Below, piece after piece: positions 39,985-48,035 of a DNA stretch of 48,224 nt. The notes under the pieces were generated by a model. The model was not told the origin of the DNA. It worked only from the letters and a program-made list of their open reading frames with translations, and did no database searches. A program made the translations under genes and the position numbers. Source of the DNA: an uncultured Eubacteriales bacterium (GTDB lineage Bacteria; Bacillota; Clostridia; Christensenellales; Aristaeellaceae); the NCBI GenBank assembly GCA_902798105.1, contig CADBVG010000008.1, positions 1-48,224 of the forward strand. The letters run 5' to 3'. Within the stretch, counting starts at the first letter, position 1; the number at the start of each line of letters is the position of its first letter.

Positions 39985-40124
39985 TAAGGAAATACCGCAC
40001 AATACGGCGGCACATCTGGCGGTGCCTTTTCCGACATCTGCTGCTTGCAGATTTCTCGATTTACCGCCAGTAAACCTTCGAAACACTCGCCAGCTGACCA
40101 CCTTAATTGCGCGGTATTTCCATA
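39985..40124. mobile_element. MITE-like element, simple copy (E2)
   Basis: About 140 bp bounded by AAGGAAATACCGCACAAT and ATTGCGCGGTATTTCC. It is nearly identical to 33551-33718 but lacks about 26 bp near the right. Short ATA sequences flank both ends and may be target duplication. It lies between gerM and rph-rdgB, ending 27 nt before the rph start. Confidence 0.85.
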
Positions 40125-40150
40125 ACCAAAGCTACAGGAGGCTTACAGAC

Positions 40151-41479
40151 ATGAATACAATTGATCGCGCCCCGGACGAGCTGCGCATGGTGCGCATACT
40201 GCCGGATTATACCGAGATGGCCGCGGGCTCCGTGCTGATCTGCTGCGGAAGAACGAAGGTGATCTGTACCGCCTCGGTACAGGACGGCGTGCCTCCGTTC
40301 CTGCGGGGCAGGGGGAAGGGCTGGCTGACGGCGGAATACGCCATGCTGCCCGGCTCCACGCCACAGCGCAAGCAGCGGGACGGCGTGAAGAAGGACGGTC
40401 GGGGCGTGGAGATCCAGCGCCTGATCGGCCGTTCCCTGCGCGCCGCCTGCGACCTGACCCGCCTGGGCGAGCGCACGATCTACATCGACTGCGACGTGAT
40501 CCAGGCCGACGGCGGCACCCGCACGGCGTCCATCACCGGGGCCTTCGTTGCGCTGTGCATCGCCGTGGACAAGCTGATGCAGCAGGGCGCGCTGGTGGAT
40601 TCGCCCATCATACGCCAGGTGGCGGCGGTATCCGCGGGCGTCATCGACGATGTCTGCACCCTTGACCTGGAATACGCCCAGGACAGCCGCGCCCAGGTGG
40701 ACATGAACATCGTCATGACCCGGGACGGCAAGGGCAACCTGGGCTTCGTCGAGGTGCAGGGCACCGGCGAGGGCCGCTGCTATACGCGCGCCGAGCTGGA
40801 CCGGCTGCTGGCCCTGGGCGAGAAGGGCTGCCTTGAACTGATGCAGGCCCAGCGGGAAGCCCTGGGCAACCGCGCAGAAGTCATCTGCAAAAAACCGCTC
40901 CTGGTGCTGGCCAGCAACAACTTCGGCAAGCTGAAGGAGCTCAAGCAGATGCTGGGCGACCGCTTCGACGTTCGTTCCATGCGGGAGATGGGCGTGGAGG
41001 CCGACGTGGAGGAGACGGGGGAGACCTTCGAGGAGAACGCGCTGATCAAGGCCAGGGCGCTGATGGAAATATGCAACTGCGCCACGCTGGCCGACGATTC
41101 CGGGCTGTGCGTGGACCAGCTGGGGGGACGCCCCGGCGTGCATTCTGCCCGCTACTGTGGCGTGCACGGTGACGATGAGGCCAACAACCAGCTGCTGCTG
41201 AAGGAGCTGTCCGACAAGCCCGCGCCCCACAGGGCCCACTACGGCGCGGCACTGGCGCTGTGCCGCCCGGGGCGGGAGCCGGTCATCGTCTATGGCCGCT
41301 GTGAGGGCGAGATCATCGGTGAATACCGGGGCACGGGCGGCTTTGGCTATGACCCCCTGTTCCTGTCCGACGACCTGGGCGTCACCTTCGCCGAAGCCGA
41401 TCCCCAGGCCAAGAACGGCGTCTCTCACCGGGCAAGGGCCATACAGAAGCTGATCGCCGCGCTGGAGGCGGAGGCATGA
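40151..41479 (+). CDS. rph: RNase PH - RdgB/HAM1 fusion
   Basis: A 442-residue bifunctional protein. Residues 1 to about 240 are RNase PH, a phosphorolytic 3' exoribonuclease that trims tRNA ends: [51 protein letters not shown] and [19 protein letters not shown]. From about 250 it is the inosine/xanthosine triphosphate pyrophosphatase RdgB (HAM1): [59 protein letters not shown] and [10 protein letters not shown]. In Bacillus rph and ysnA (rdgB) are neighbours; here they are one frame. CAGGAGG lies 9 nt before ATG 40151. The next gene overlaps by four bases (ATGA). Confidence 0.94.
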   Translation: MNTIDRAPDELRMVRILPDYTEMAAGSVLICCGRTKVICTASVQDGVPPFLRGRGKGWLTAEYAMLPGSTPQRKQRDGVKKDGRGVEIQRLIGRSLRAACDLTRLGERTIYIDCDVIQADGGTRTASITGAFVALCIAVDKLMQQGALVDSPIIRQVAAVSAGVIDDVCTLDLEYAQDSRAQVDMNIVMTRDGKGNLGFVEVQGTGEGRCYTRAELDRLLALGEKGCLELMQAQREALGNRAEVICKKPLLVLASNNFGKLKELKQMLGDRFDVRSMREMGVEADVEETGETFEENALIKARALMEICNCATLADDSGLCVDQLGGRPGVHSARYCGVHGDDEANNQLLLKELSDKPAPHRAHYGAALALCRPGREPVIVYGRCEGEIIGEYRGTGGFGYDPLFLSDDLGVTFAEADPQAKNGVSHRARAIQKLIAALEAEA

Positions 41480-41949
41480 CCCGGCTGGGTATCGTCTCCG
41501 ACAGCCACGACCACGGCGTCTGGCTGGAGCGCTATCTGAAGCTGTGCAAGAAGGAGAAGTACGACGCGGTTTTCCACCTGGGCGACTACGATTCCGACGC
41601 CCGCTGGCTTCAAAAGCGGCTGGACACGCCCCTGATCGCCGTCGCCGGGAACTGCGACATGTTTTCCGACCTGCCCCGCATGGCCCGGGCGTCCTTCGGT
41701 CCCCACCGGCTGCTGGCGGTGCACGGCCATTTGCAGGATGTGAAGTACGGCTACGACCGGCTCTCCTACTACGCCGAGGACCAGCAGGCCACCATCGCAC
41801 TGTTTGGCCACACCCACCGACCCTGTGTGGAGTGGATGGGCGGCGTGCTGCTGCTCAACCCCGGGGCGCTGATGGATGGGCGGTATGCCGAGCTGGTATT
41901 GGACGGGGACCGGGCCGTGCCGAAGCTGAAATCGTTCAGCGACAGATAA
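41476..41949 (+). CDS. YfcE/MJ0936-type metallophosphodiesterase (YsnB-like)
   Basis: A 157-residue calcineurin-like phosphodiesterase. Metal-ligand motifs are SDSHD (residues 8-12), GDYDSD, AGNCD, HGH and GHTHRP. Biological substrate is unknown; related enzymes hydrolyse model phosphodiesters. It overlaps the rph-rdgB stop by ATGA and is the counterpart of Bacillus ysnB. A family C repeat pair lies after its stop and may end the transcript. Confidence 0.92.
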   Translation: MTRLGIVSDSHDHGVWLERYLKLCKKEKYDAVFHLGDYDSDARWLQKRLDTPLIAVAGNCDMFSDLPRMARASFGPHRLLAVHGHLQDVKYGYDRLSYYAEDQQATIALFGHTHRPCVEWMGGVLLLNPGALMDGRYAELVLDGDRAVPKLKSFSDR

Positions 41950-41952
41950 AAA

Positions 41953-42019
41953 AGATCCTTCGCTCCGCTCGGGATGACACCGTGGCGCTACAATGTCATC
42001 CTGAGCGGAGCGAAGGACT
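41953..42019. repeat. CTCAGGATGACA-type inverted pair (family C, copy 4)
   Basis: GATCCTTCGCTCCGCTCGGG-ATGACA faces TGTCATCCTGAGCGGAGCG-AAGGAC. It is the cleanest copy and lies between two convergent genes, so it can act as a hairpin for both. Confidence 0.85.
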
Positions 42020-42028
42020 TTGTTATTC

Positions 42029-42451
42029 TCATTTCATGTACTTGTCGATGGCCAGGCACAGGTCGTCGATGGCCTGCTGGTCGCCCTCCGCGGCGGCATC
42101 CACGATGCAGTGCTTCAGGTGGTCCTGCAATATCAGCTTGCCGGTGTTGTCGATGGCTGAGCGCACCGCCGCGATCTGGATCAGCACCTCAGAGCAGTCC
42201 CGACCCTCTTCAACCATATTGCGCACCGATTGCAGGTGGCCGATGGCCCTGGACAGCCGGTTCAGCACCGCCTTGGTGTGCTCGTGGCTGTGGGTATGGC
42301 CATGGGCGTGGTTGTGATCGTGGTGCTCATGGTTGTGGTCATGATCGTGGTGCTCGTGGCTGTGGGGAATGCCATGGGCGTGCATATATTCGTGGTCGTG
42401 GATTTCGGGCCGATGGCCAATATCCGCGGCGTTTTTCTTTTCCTGGTCCAT
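42029..42451 (-). CDS. CsoR/RcnR-family metal-sensing repressor with His-rich N-terminus
   Basis: A 140-residue protein. Residues from about 58 are the all-helical CsoR/RcnR/FrmR domain: HTKAVLNRLSRAIGHLQSVRNMVEEGRDCSEVLIQIAAVRSAI (split by turns), then DHLKHCIVDA. The Cys, His and Cys ligand positions of the family are present (RDCSEV, LQDHLKHC). The first 57 residues are an added tail dominated by His and Asp/Glu (HDHEYMHAHGIPHSHEHHDH...), which would bind nickel, cobalt or zinc. The same peptide opens the divergently transcribed protein at 42659. It probably represses the divergent operon until metal binds. The CODH/ACS cluster next door makes nickel the likeliest metal; copper is less likely given the context. 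Confidence 0.88.
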   Translation of the reverse strand: MDQEKKNAADIGHRPEIHDHEYMHAHGIPHSHEHHDHDHNHEHHDHNHAHGHTHSHEHTKAVLNRLSRAIGHLQSVRNMVEEGRDCSEVLIQIAAVRSAIDNTGKLILQDHLKHCIVDAAAEGDQQAIDDLCLAIDKYMK

Positions 42452-42550
42452 TGGTGTCTCACCTCACAGCTATTCTAACCCAAATGCCCTCTGTATGCAA
42501 TCGCGGGCCAGCGGGCACAGGTTAAAAATGGACAAATTTCTGATTGGAAA

Positions 42551-42567
42551 CCCGGGGTGGGGGATAC
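42551..42567. promoter_or_regulatory. Candidate CsoR/RcnR-type operator
   Basis: CCCGGGGTGGGGGATAC is a G-tract with an adjacent ATAC, like the G/C-tract operators of RcnR, InrS and CsoR. It lies 24 bp upstream of the -35 of the His-rich protein promoter. Confidence 0.4.
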
Positions 42568-42590
42568 TTGCCATAAGGCCAATCCCGGCT

Positions 42591-42619
42591 TTGACAAATG
42601 CCACGGCCTGTTGTATAAT
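42591..42619 (+). promoter_or_regulatory. Consensus promoter of the nickel-handling operon
   Basis: TTGACA (42591-42596) and TATAAT (42614-42619) are both perfect and 17 bp apart. This strong promoter would need repression, consistent with the repressor gene opposite. Confidence 0.85.
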
Positions 42620-42658
42620 CTATGAAACGGAAAACCCAGCTTGAAAAGGAGACTGAAC

Positions 42659-43216
42659 ATGGATCACGAGCACGATCACGAGTATATGCACGAGCACGGC
42701 ATTCCCCACAGCCACGACGAGCACGACCACCACGGCCATGATGCCGCCCATCCCCACATGGGCGGCGCGGACCACGAGCATTCCCACGACGGTGGCCACA
42801 GCCATGTCCACACCCATGAGCACAGCCACGAGCACACCCATGCCGACGGCACCACCCACACCCATCCCCACGAGCATGTGCACGACCATCCTCATGGCCA
42901 CGAGCACACCCATGAGCATGCCCACGAGCATGGCCACGACCACGGGCATTCCCACGGCTGTCCCGGCGCGGCGGGCTGCAATTCCGATTGCAAGAGCTGC
43001 GACATGGACCCCAGGGCCGAGGTGGTGGCGCTGATGCAGTACATGGTCAACCACAACACGGCCCACGCCAACGAGCTGGCCCAGCTGGCGGGCCGTCTGA
43101 AGGACCTGGGCGACGCCACCGCCTTCGAGCAGGTGATGCAGGCAGTGTCTGACTTTGAAAAGGGCAATATGCGCCTGTCTACCGTGCTGGCGGCGCTGAA
43201 CGTGCCCAAGGCCTGA
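42659..43216 (+). CDS. Histidine-rich metal-binding protein, CooJ-like in composition
   Basis: A 185-residue protein. Residues 1-100 contain more than 40 histidines, mostly as HEH, HDH and HTH (start [19 protein letters not shown]). A Cys-rich link [17 protein letters not shown] follows at about 101-117, then a helical domain of about 65 residues ([28 protein letters not shown]..., [22 protein letters not shown]). The His-rich part should bind several metal ions; by analogy with CooJ and SlyD tails, nickel storage or delivery to CODH is the likely role, and CooT follows directly. ATG 42659 has AAAGGAG upstream. The first 20 residues closely match the N-terminus of the divergent repressor. Confidence 0.85.
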   Translation: MDHEHDHEYMHEHGIPHSHDEHDHHGHDAAHPHMGGADHEHSHDGGHSHVHTHEHSHEHTHADGTTHTHPHEHVHDHPHGHEHTHEHAHEHGHDHGHSHGCPGAAGCNSDCKSCDMDPRAEVVALMQYMVNHNTAHANELAQLAGRLKDLGDATAFEQVMQAVSDFEKGNMRLSTVLAALNVPKA

Positions 43217-43233
43217 TCAGAAAGGAGATCAAT

Positions 43234-43431
43234 ATGTGTCTTTCCACGGTATACAAGATTGAGAAGCGCCCGGAGAACGAGGTGCTGAAAAACGTCATGC
43301 TGATTGAGTGCAAGGGCGGCGTGGTGACCCTGACCGATATCATGGGCCGCGAGGAGCGGATCGAGGGCGAAATCGCCTCCGCCGATCTCACCGGGGGCAC
43401 CGTGGTGGTCCGGCCAAAGGCCATCGCCTGA
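43234..43431 (+). CDS. cooT: CooT-family nickel-binding protein
   Basis: A 65-residue protein that begins MCLSTVYKIE, the CooT-family start in which Cys2 is the metal-binding residue. The rest is a small beta barrel (NVMLIECKGGVVTLTDIMGREERIEGEIASADL). In Rhodospirillum CooT is a dimeric nickel-binding protein that helps mature carbon monoxide dehydrogenase. AAAGGAG precedes the ATG. It lies 17 nt after the His-rich protein gene and upstream of cooC, acsD and acsC, which fits a role in nickel supply to CODH/ACS. Confidence 0.9.
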   Translation: MCLSTVYKIEKRPENEVLKNVMLIECKGGVVTLTDIMGREERIEGEIASADLTGGTVVVRPKAIA

Positions 43432-43449
43432 TTCCAAAATTCGACATTG

Positions 43450-43496
43450 CCGCGGACAGGCGCGACCGGTCTTTCCGGCTCGTGGCCTGTCCGCGG
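43450..43496 (+). terminator. Strong hairpin between cooT and the small gene
   Basis: CCGCGGACAGGC and GCCTGTCCGCGG form a perfect 12-bp stem enclosing an inner ACCGG/CCGGC hairpin. Only GTTTG follows, so it may attenuate or process the transcript rather than end it. Confidence 0.55.
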
Positions 43497-43516
43497 TTTG
43501 CAAGGGAGTGACCCGG

Positions 43517-43744
43517 ATGGCTGAATATGAAGTGGTGCGGGAGATCCAGAACAGCTGCTCAGGCAACCAGATGCGCGACGTGTTCTTTGACGAGATCGAA
43601 ACCGACGATCCGGAGGCCTATGTCCGCGCCTTGTTGAAGGGCGAGGTGGACGAGCTGAGCGTGGAACGGGTGGACGGTGAAAACCTCACCATCTTCGCCA
43701 GCAGCCACGGCCTGCGGCAAAAGTTCCTTTTCACATTAATTTAG
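43517..43744 (+). CDS. Small protein of unknown function in the CODH/ACS neighbourhood
   Basis: A 75-residue soluble, acidic protein (MAEYEVVREIQNSCSGNQMRDVFFDEIETDD...EVDELSVERVDGENLTIFASSHGLRQKFLFTLI) with one Cys near the N-terminus. I do not recognise it. Ribosome site GGGAG is 9 nt before ATG 43517. The compact alpha/beta pattern and position between cooT and metF suggest an accessory role in CODH or corrinoid-protein maturation, but this is only context. The gene ends just before the promoter of metF. Confidence 0.65.
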   Translation: MAEYEVVREIQNSCSGNQMRDVFFDEIETDDPEAYVRALLKGEVDELSVERVDGENLTIFASSHGLRQKFLFTLI

Positions 43745-43777
43745 TTAAAATTATGTCATAATATTTTGCTCAGACAC

Positions 43778-43806
43778 TTGCCTATTTCGCGGGTTTGTGA
43801 TATGAT
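43778..43806 (+). promoter_or_regulatory. Promoter of the metF-cooC-acsDCE operon
   Basis: TTGCCT (43778-43783) and TATGAT (43801-43806) are 17 bp apart, with TG one base before the -10 (extended form). A leader of about 65 nt precedes ATG 43879. Confidence 0.6.
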
Positions 43807-43878
43807 AACAAAGCATGTGTATGTCCTGTCTCACCAGCAGCGATGTACATGCCAGTCAATTGCAGTTGGAGGACTGAA

Positions 43879-44808
43879 ATGAGCGTAGCAGATATCTTGA
43901 AGGACCGTATGGCGTTTTCGTTTGAGGTGTTTCCGCCGAAGACCGACGCCGGCATGGCCAAGCTTTGCGGCGAGGGCGGCGTGCTGGACCACCTGTATGA
44001 ATTGAACCCGGACTACATCTCCTGCACCTACGGCGCGGGCGGCACCAACGTGGGCAAGAACCTGGAGGTGCTGGACAAGATCCAGAAGGACGGCAAGAGC
44101 ATCCCCGTGACCCACTTCACCTGCGTGGCCAACACGAAGGAGGGTATCAAGGATCAGCTGCAAACCTACCTGGACCATGGCATCAACCACATGCTGGCCC
44201 TGCGCGGCGATATTCCCTTCGGATGGACGGGCACCGGCGGCGACCTGCACTATGCCACGGAGCTTGTAAAGTTCACCCGCAAGACCTTCGGCGACCAGTT
44301 CACCATCGCCGTGGCCGGCTCGCCGGAAGGCCACATCGCCTGCCGCAGCATCGAGGCGGACATCTCCTTCCTGAAGCAGAAGCAGGACGAGGGCGCCGAC
44401 TACATCATGACCCAGCTGTGCTGGGACATGGACCAGTTCCGCTGGTGGCTGGACGCCATCCGCGCCGCGGGCGTGTACATGCCCGTTGACGTGGGTATCA
44501 TGCCGGTGCTGGATATCGCCGCCACCATCAACATGGCCCTCAGCCGCAACGGCTGCGTGATGCCGCGCGAGCTTGCCGAGATCATCTCCAAGCACTGGAT
44601 CTTCCCGAACCCCTTCGCCCCCGGTGAGAGCGAGGAATCCATCGCCGCCAAGAAGGCTGCCTTCAAGGAGGCCGGCATGGCATACACCATCCGCCTGATC
44701 GACGAGTACAGGGCCTGCGGCATCGACGGCATTCATCTGTACGCGCTGAACAAGTACGAGGATGTCACCCGGCTGGTGAAGGAGTCCGGCATCGTCGACC
44801 TGATCTGA
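43879..44808 (+). CDS. metF: 5,10-methylenetetrahydrofolate reductase
   Basis: A 309-residue TIM-barrel flavoenzyme that reduces methylene-THF to methyl-THF, the last step of the methyl branch of the Wood-Ljungdahl pathway. Signatures are FSFEVFPPKTDAG (residues 14-26), SCTYGAGGTN, THFTCVANT, HMLALRGDIP, AVAGSPEGH, MTQLCWDMDQFRWW and MPVDVGIMPV. In many acetogens MetF pairs with MetV, an iron-sulfur partner; no MetV gene is present here. TTGGAGG lies 7 nt before ATG 43879. It heads the run cooC-acsD-acsC-acsE, 12 nt before cooC. Confidence 0.94.
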   Translation: MSVADILKDRMAFSFEVFPPKTDAGMAKLCGEGGVLDHLYELNPDYISCTYGAGGTNVGKNLEVLDKIQKDGKSIPVTHFTCVANTKEGIKDQLQTYLDHGINHMLALRGDIPFGWTGTGGDLHYATELVKFTRKTFGDQFTIAVAGSPEGHIACRSIEADISFLKQKQDEGADYIMTQLCWDMDQFRWWLDAIRAAGVYMPVDVGIMPVLDIAATINMALSRNGCVMPRELAEIISKHWIFPNPFAPGESEESIAAKKAAFKEAGMAYTIRLIDEYRACGIDGIHLYALNKYEDVTRLVKESGIVDLI

Positions 44809-44820
44809 TTGGGAGAAACA

Positions 44821-45594
44821 ATGTCAACACATGTCATCGCTGTGGCCGGCAAGGGGGGCGTCGGCAAGACGACCACCTGCGGCATGATCATCGAGAGCCT
44901 CTGTCAGAAGGGGAAGGGTCCCCTTCTGGTGGTGGACGCCGACGCCAATTCCAACCTCAACGAGGTGCTTGGCGTCGACGTGGATACCACTTTGGGCAGC
45001 ATCCGCGAGGAGATGGCCCACGCTGAGCTACTGCCCGTCAGCCCCATACCCAAGGGCATGACCAAGCAGGAGTACGCCGAATACAAGTTCAACGAAGCCC
45101 TGATCGAGGAGGACGACTATGACATGCTGGTCATGGGCCGCACCGAGGGCAAGGGCTGCTATTGCTATGTCAACGGCGTATTGAAGACTCAGATCGACAA
45201 GTACTATGGTCGCTACAAGTACATGGTGATCGACAACGAGGCCGGCCTTGAGCACATCGCCCGGGGCACGCTGCCCCACGTCGATACCCTGCTGCTGGTC
45301 AGCGACTGCTCCCGCCGGGGCATACAGGCCGCCGCGCGCATCGCCGAAATGGTGGACGCGCTGGAGCTGAAGCCCGGCGTCATGAAACTGATCGTTAACC
45401 GCGCGCCGGGCGGACGCCTGAACGACGGGGTTAAGGAAGAGATTGAGAAACACGGCCTGGACCTGGTGGGCGTGCTGCCGCAGGATGACCTCGTCTACGA
45501 GTTCGACTGCGAGGGCAAGCCCAGCGCCAAAGTACCAGATGACGCCCCGGTGAAGGTCGCGCTGAAATCAATCATGGACACTTTGCAACTCTAA
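44821..45594 (+). CDS. cooC: CooC/AcsF-type CODH/ACS maturation ATPase
   Basis: A 257-residue MinD-type ATPase that delivers nickel during maturation of CODH or acetyl-CoA synthase. The deviant Walker A GKGGVGKTT is at residues 10-18, the switch I region VDADANSNL near 38-46, a GCYCYVN motif (CxC, metal-binding at the dimer interface) near 115, and IDNEAGLEHIARGT near 139. GGGAG precedes ATG 44821. It is adjacent to acsD and downstream of cooT, all consistent with nickel insertion. The names cooC and acsF are both used for this family. Confidence 0.92.
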   Translation: MSTHVIAVAGKGGVGKTTTCGMIIESLCQKGKGPLLVVDADANSNLNEVLGVDVDTTLGSIREEMAHAELLPVSPIPKGMTKQEYAEYKFNEALIEEDDYDMLVMGRTEGKGCYCYVNGVLKTQIDKYYGRYKYMVIDNEAGLEHIARGTLPHVDTLLLVSDCSRRGIQAAARIAEMVDALELKPGVMKLIVNRAPGGRLNDGVKEEIEKHGLDLVGVLPQDDLVYEFDCEGKPSAKVPDDAPVKVALKSIMDTLQL

Positions 45595-45648
45595 GGTGTG
45601 CGCGTACCACGCATTCCGATCGACAACGACAAACAGGGGGAATACAAC

Positions 45649-46593
45649 ATGGCTTTCACTCCGAAAAAGCAGGCGTTTACGGCCAGGATCAATGCCGTCA
45701 CCCTCGGCACAGGGGACAAGAGCATCGTGATCGGCGGCGAGAACGTGCTGCCCTTCTACACCTTCGACGCACCCATTGAGAACAAGCCCAAGATCGCCAT
45801 CGAAATCTCCGACAAGGGTCTCGAAGGCATCGTCTCTCCTGGCCTGCTTGATTTCTACGCGGGCTGTGAGAGCGTCGTGGACATGGCCAAAAAGGCCGAG
45901 ACGATGGAGGGCGCTTCCGCCATCTGTCTGCACTTCGAGAGCGCCGATCCCAACGGCGACAACACCTCCGTTGAGGATTGCGTGGCCCTCGCCAAGGCGG
46001 TCGCGGACGCGGTTTCCATGCCGATCCTGGTGATGGGCTGCAAGAACATCGAAAAGGACGCCGAGCTGTTCTCCGCCATTTCCGAGGCGCTGCAGGGCAA
46101 GAACATCCTGGTGCTCTCTTCCCGCGAAGAAAACTACAAGACCGTCGGCGCGTCCGCGGGCCTGGCCTACAACCAGAAGGTCGGCGCGGAATCCGCCGTG
46201 GACATCAACCTGGCCAAGCAGCTGAACGTGCTGCTTTCCCAGCTGGGCGTGCCCGCGCAGAGCATCTGCATGAACGTGGGCTCCTCCGCCGCCGGCTATG
46301 GCTTTGAATACCTCTCCTCCACGCTGGATCGCGTGAAGGCCGCCGCTCTGGCCCAGAGCGACGCGCAGCTTCAGATGCCCATCGTGACCCCCATCTCTCC
46401 CGAGACTTGGAGCGTCAAGGAATCCATGTCCCCCGAAGAGGAATCCCCGGAATGGGGTCCCCTTGACGAGCGCGGCATTGAGATGGAAGTGTGCACCGCT
46501 TCTGCCTGCCTGGTGGGCGGTTCCGATATGGTCATCATGAAGCACCCTGCCGCTGTCGCCACCATCGCCAAGTTTATCGACAGCCTGATGTGA
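45649..46593 (+). CDS. acsD: CODH/ACS delta subunit (corrinoid iron-sulfur protein small subunit)
   Basis: A 314-residue protein. AcsD pairs with AcsC to form the corrinoid iron-sulfur protein that carries the methyl group from methyl-THF to acetyl-CoA synthase. Recognised segments are VIGGENVLPFYTFDAPIENKP, GLLDFYAGCESVVDMAKKAE, ICLHFESADPNGDNTSVEDC, LVMGCKNIEKDAEL, and CMNVGSSAAGYGFEYLSS near the C-terminus. ATG 45649 has AGGGGG before it; upstream in-frame codons are untypical. acsC follows after 22 nt. Confidence 0.94.
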   Translation: MAFTPKKQAFTARINAVTLGTGDKSIVIGGENVLPFYTFDAPIENKPKIAIEISDKGLEGIVSPGLLDFYAGCESVVDMAKKAETMEGASAICLHFESADPNGDNTSVEDCVALAKAVADAVSMPILVMGCKNIEKDAELFSAISEALQGKNILVLSSREENYKTVGASAGLAYNQKVGAESAVDINLAKQLNVLLSQLGVPAQSICMNVGSSAAGYGFEYLSSTLDRVKAAALAQSDAQLQMPIVTPISPETWSVKESMSPEEESPEWGPLDERGIEMEVCTASACLVGGSDMVIMKHPAAVATIAKFIDSLM

Positions 46594-46615
46594 GCGGGGA
46601 AGGAGGATATTAACC

Positions 46616-47962
46616 ATGGCTCTGAAAGGTCTTGACATTTTTAAGCTGACCCCCAAGAAGAACTGTAAGGAATGCGGCAGCCCCACCTGCATGGCGTTCG
46701 CGATGAAGGTCGCCTCCGGTGCGGTGCCGATTGAAAAGTGCCCCCACATGTCCGCTGACGCCCTGGCGTCCCTGTCCGAGGCTACCGCGCCCCTGATGAA
46801 GACCATCACCGTCGGCGCCGGCGCCACCGAACACAAGCTGGGCGGCGAGACCGTGCTGTTCCGCCACGAGAAGACCCTGGTGAACCGCAACCTGTACGCC
46901 GTCACCCTGTGCTCCAGCATGAGCGAGGCCGATATCGACGCCAAGATCGCCGAGATCAAGAAGGTCGATTACGAGCGCATCGGCGAGCGCGAGTACGTGG
47001 AGTTCCTGTATCTGGATTACGCTGGCAACGGCGCGGACGCCTATGTGGCGCTGGTCAACAAGGCCATGGCCGCAGAGCGCGCCCTGGTGCTGAACTGCGC
47101 GGACGCCGACGTGGCCAAGGCCGCGCTTGACGCCTGCAAGGCTGCCAAGCCCATACTCAACGGCGCCAGCAAGGACAACCTGGACGCCATGAACGCCGCC
47201 GCCACCGCCGCGGGCGTCACCCTGGGCGTGACCGGCGCGGATATCTCCGAGATCTACGACAACATCAAGGCCCTCGAGGGCAAGGGCAACAAGAACCTGA
47301 TCATCGACTGCACCGGTGCCGACGCGAAGCAGACCTTCGCCAACGCCGTGATGGTGCGCCGCGGCAACCTGAAGGATCAGGACCGCACCCTGGGCTATCC
47401 CTCCATCGTGAACCTGGCGAAGATCGCCGAAGGCGACTTGCACATGCAGACCGCCCTGGCCGCCGCCTTCACCCTGCGCTACGGCTCCATCATCGTCATG
47501 GAGAACATGACCTATGCCGAGGCGCTGGCGCTGTACGGCCTGCGCCAGAACATCTTCACCGATCCCCAGAAGCCCATGAAGGTGGAGCCCGGCATCTACG
47601 CCCTGAACGGCGCGGACGAGAACTCCGTCTGCTCCCTGACCGTCGACTTCGCGCTGACCTACTTCCTGGTCTCCGGCGAGTACGAGCGGTCCAAGTGCCC
47701 GGTCAACCTGCTGATCACCGACGCCAGCGGCATGTCCGTCCTGACGGCGTGGGCCGCGGGCAAGTTCTCCGCCGGCACCATCAAAAAGTTCTTTGACGAG
47801 AACGACATCGAGAACAAGATCAAGTCCCGCACGCTCATCATCCCCGGCAAGGTCGCTGTCATGAAGGGCGAGATCGAGGCCAAGCTGCCCGGCTGGAACG
47901 TGGTGGTCGGCCCCATGGAAGCGGTTCAGCTGGTCAAGTTCATCAAGGATTACACCGCTTAA
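46616..47962 (+). CDS. acsC: CODH/ACS gamma subunit (corrinoid iron-sulfur protein large subunit)
   Basis: A 448-residue protein with an N-terminal [4Fe-4S] cluster domain: cysteines in NCKECGSPTCMAFAMK and a fourth in IEKCPHM (residues about 17-43). A TIM-barrel domain follows, and a C-terminal B12-binding domain contains LLITDASGMSVLTAWAAGKF, FFDENDI and LIIPGKVAVMKGEIEAKLPGW. It holds the cobamide that is methylated by AcsE and demethylated by acetyl-CoA synthase. AAGGAGG lies 7-8 nt before the ATG. The order acsD-acsC-acsE follows; acsA and acsB presumably lie outside the window. Confidence 0.95.
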   Translation: MALKGLDIFKLTPKKNCKECGSPTCMAFAMKVASGAVPIEKCPHMSADALASLSEATAPLMKTITVGAGATEHKLGGETVLFRHEKTLVNRNLYAVTLCSSMSEADIDAKIAEIKKVDYERIGEREYVEFLYLDYAGNGADAYVALVNKAMAAERALVLNCADADVAKAALDACKAAKPILNGASKDNLDAMNAAATAAGVTLGVTGADISEIYDNIKALEGKGNKNLIIDCTGADAKQTFANAVMVRRGNLKDQDRTLGYPSIVNLAKIAEGDLHMQTALAAAFTLRYGSIIVMENMTYAEALALYGLRQNIFTDPQKPMKVEPGIYALNGADENSVCSLTVDFALTYFLVSGEYERSKCPVNLLITDASGMSVLTAWAAGKFSAGTIKKFFDENDIENKIKSRTLIIPGKVAVMKGEIEAKLPGWNVVVGPMEAVQLVKFIKDYTA

Positions 47963-48035
47963 TGGTTTATATGGCCGGTATGGCAATGCCGTACCGGCCC
48001 GGTTTGAATAAGAAATTAGTTGGGAGGACAATAAC

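Noticed and set aside
42659-43216. Long open frames opposite the His-rich gene (Val/Met/Trp-rich)
   Set aside because: They are the mirror of repeated CAC/CAT/GAG codons, have no ribosome site, and the plus frame has a clean start, promoter and Cys-rich link.
43517-43744. Small gene as MetV
   Set aside because: MetV is about 200 residues with several Cys; this protein has 75 residues and one Cys.
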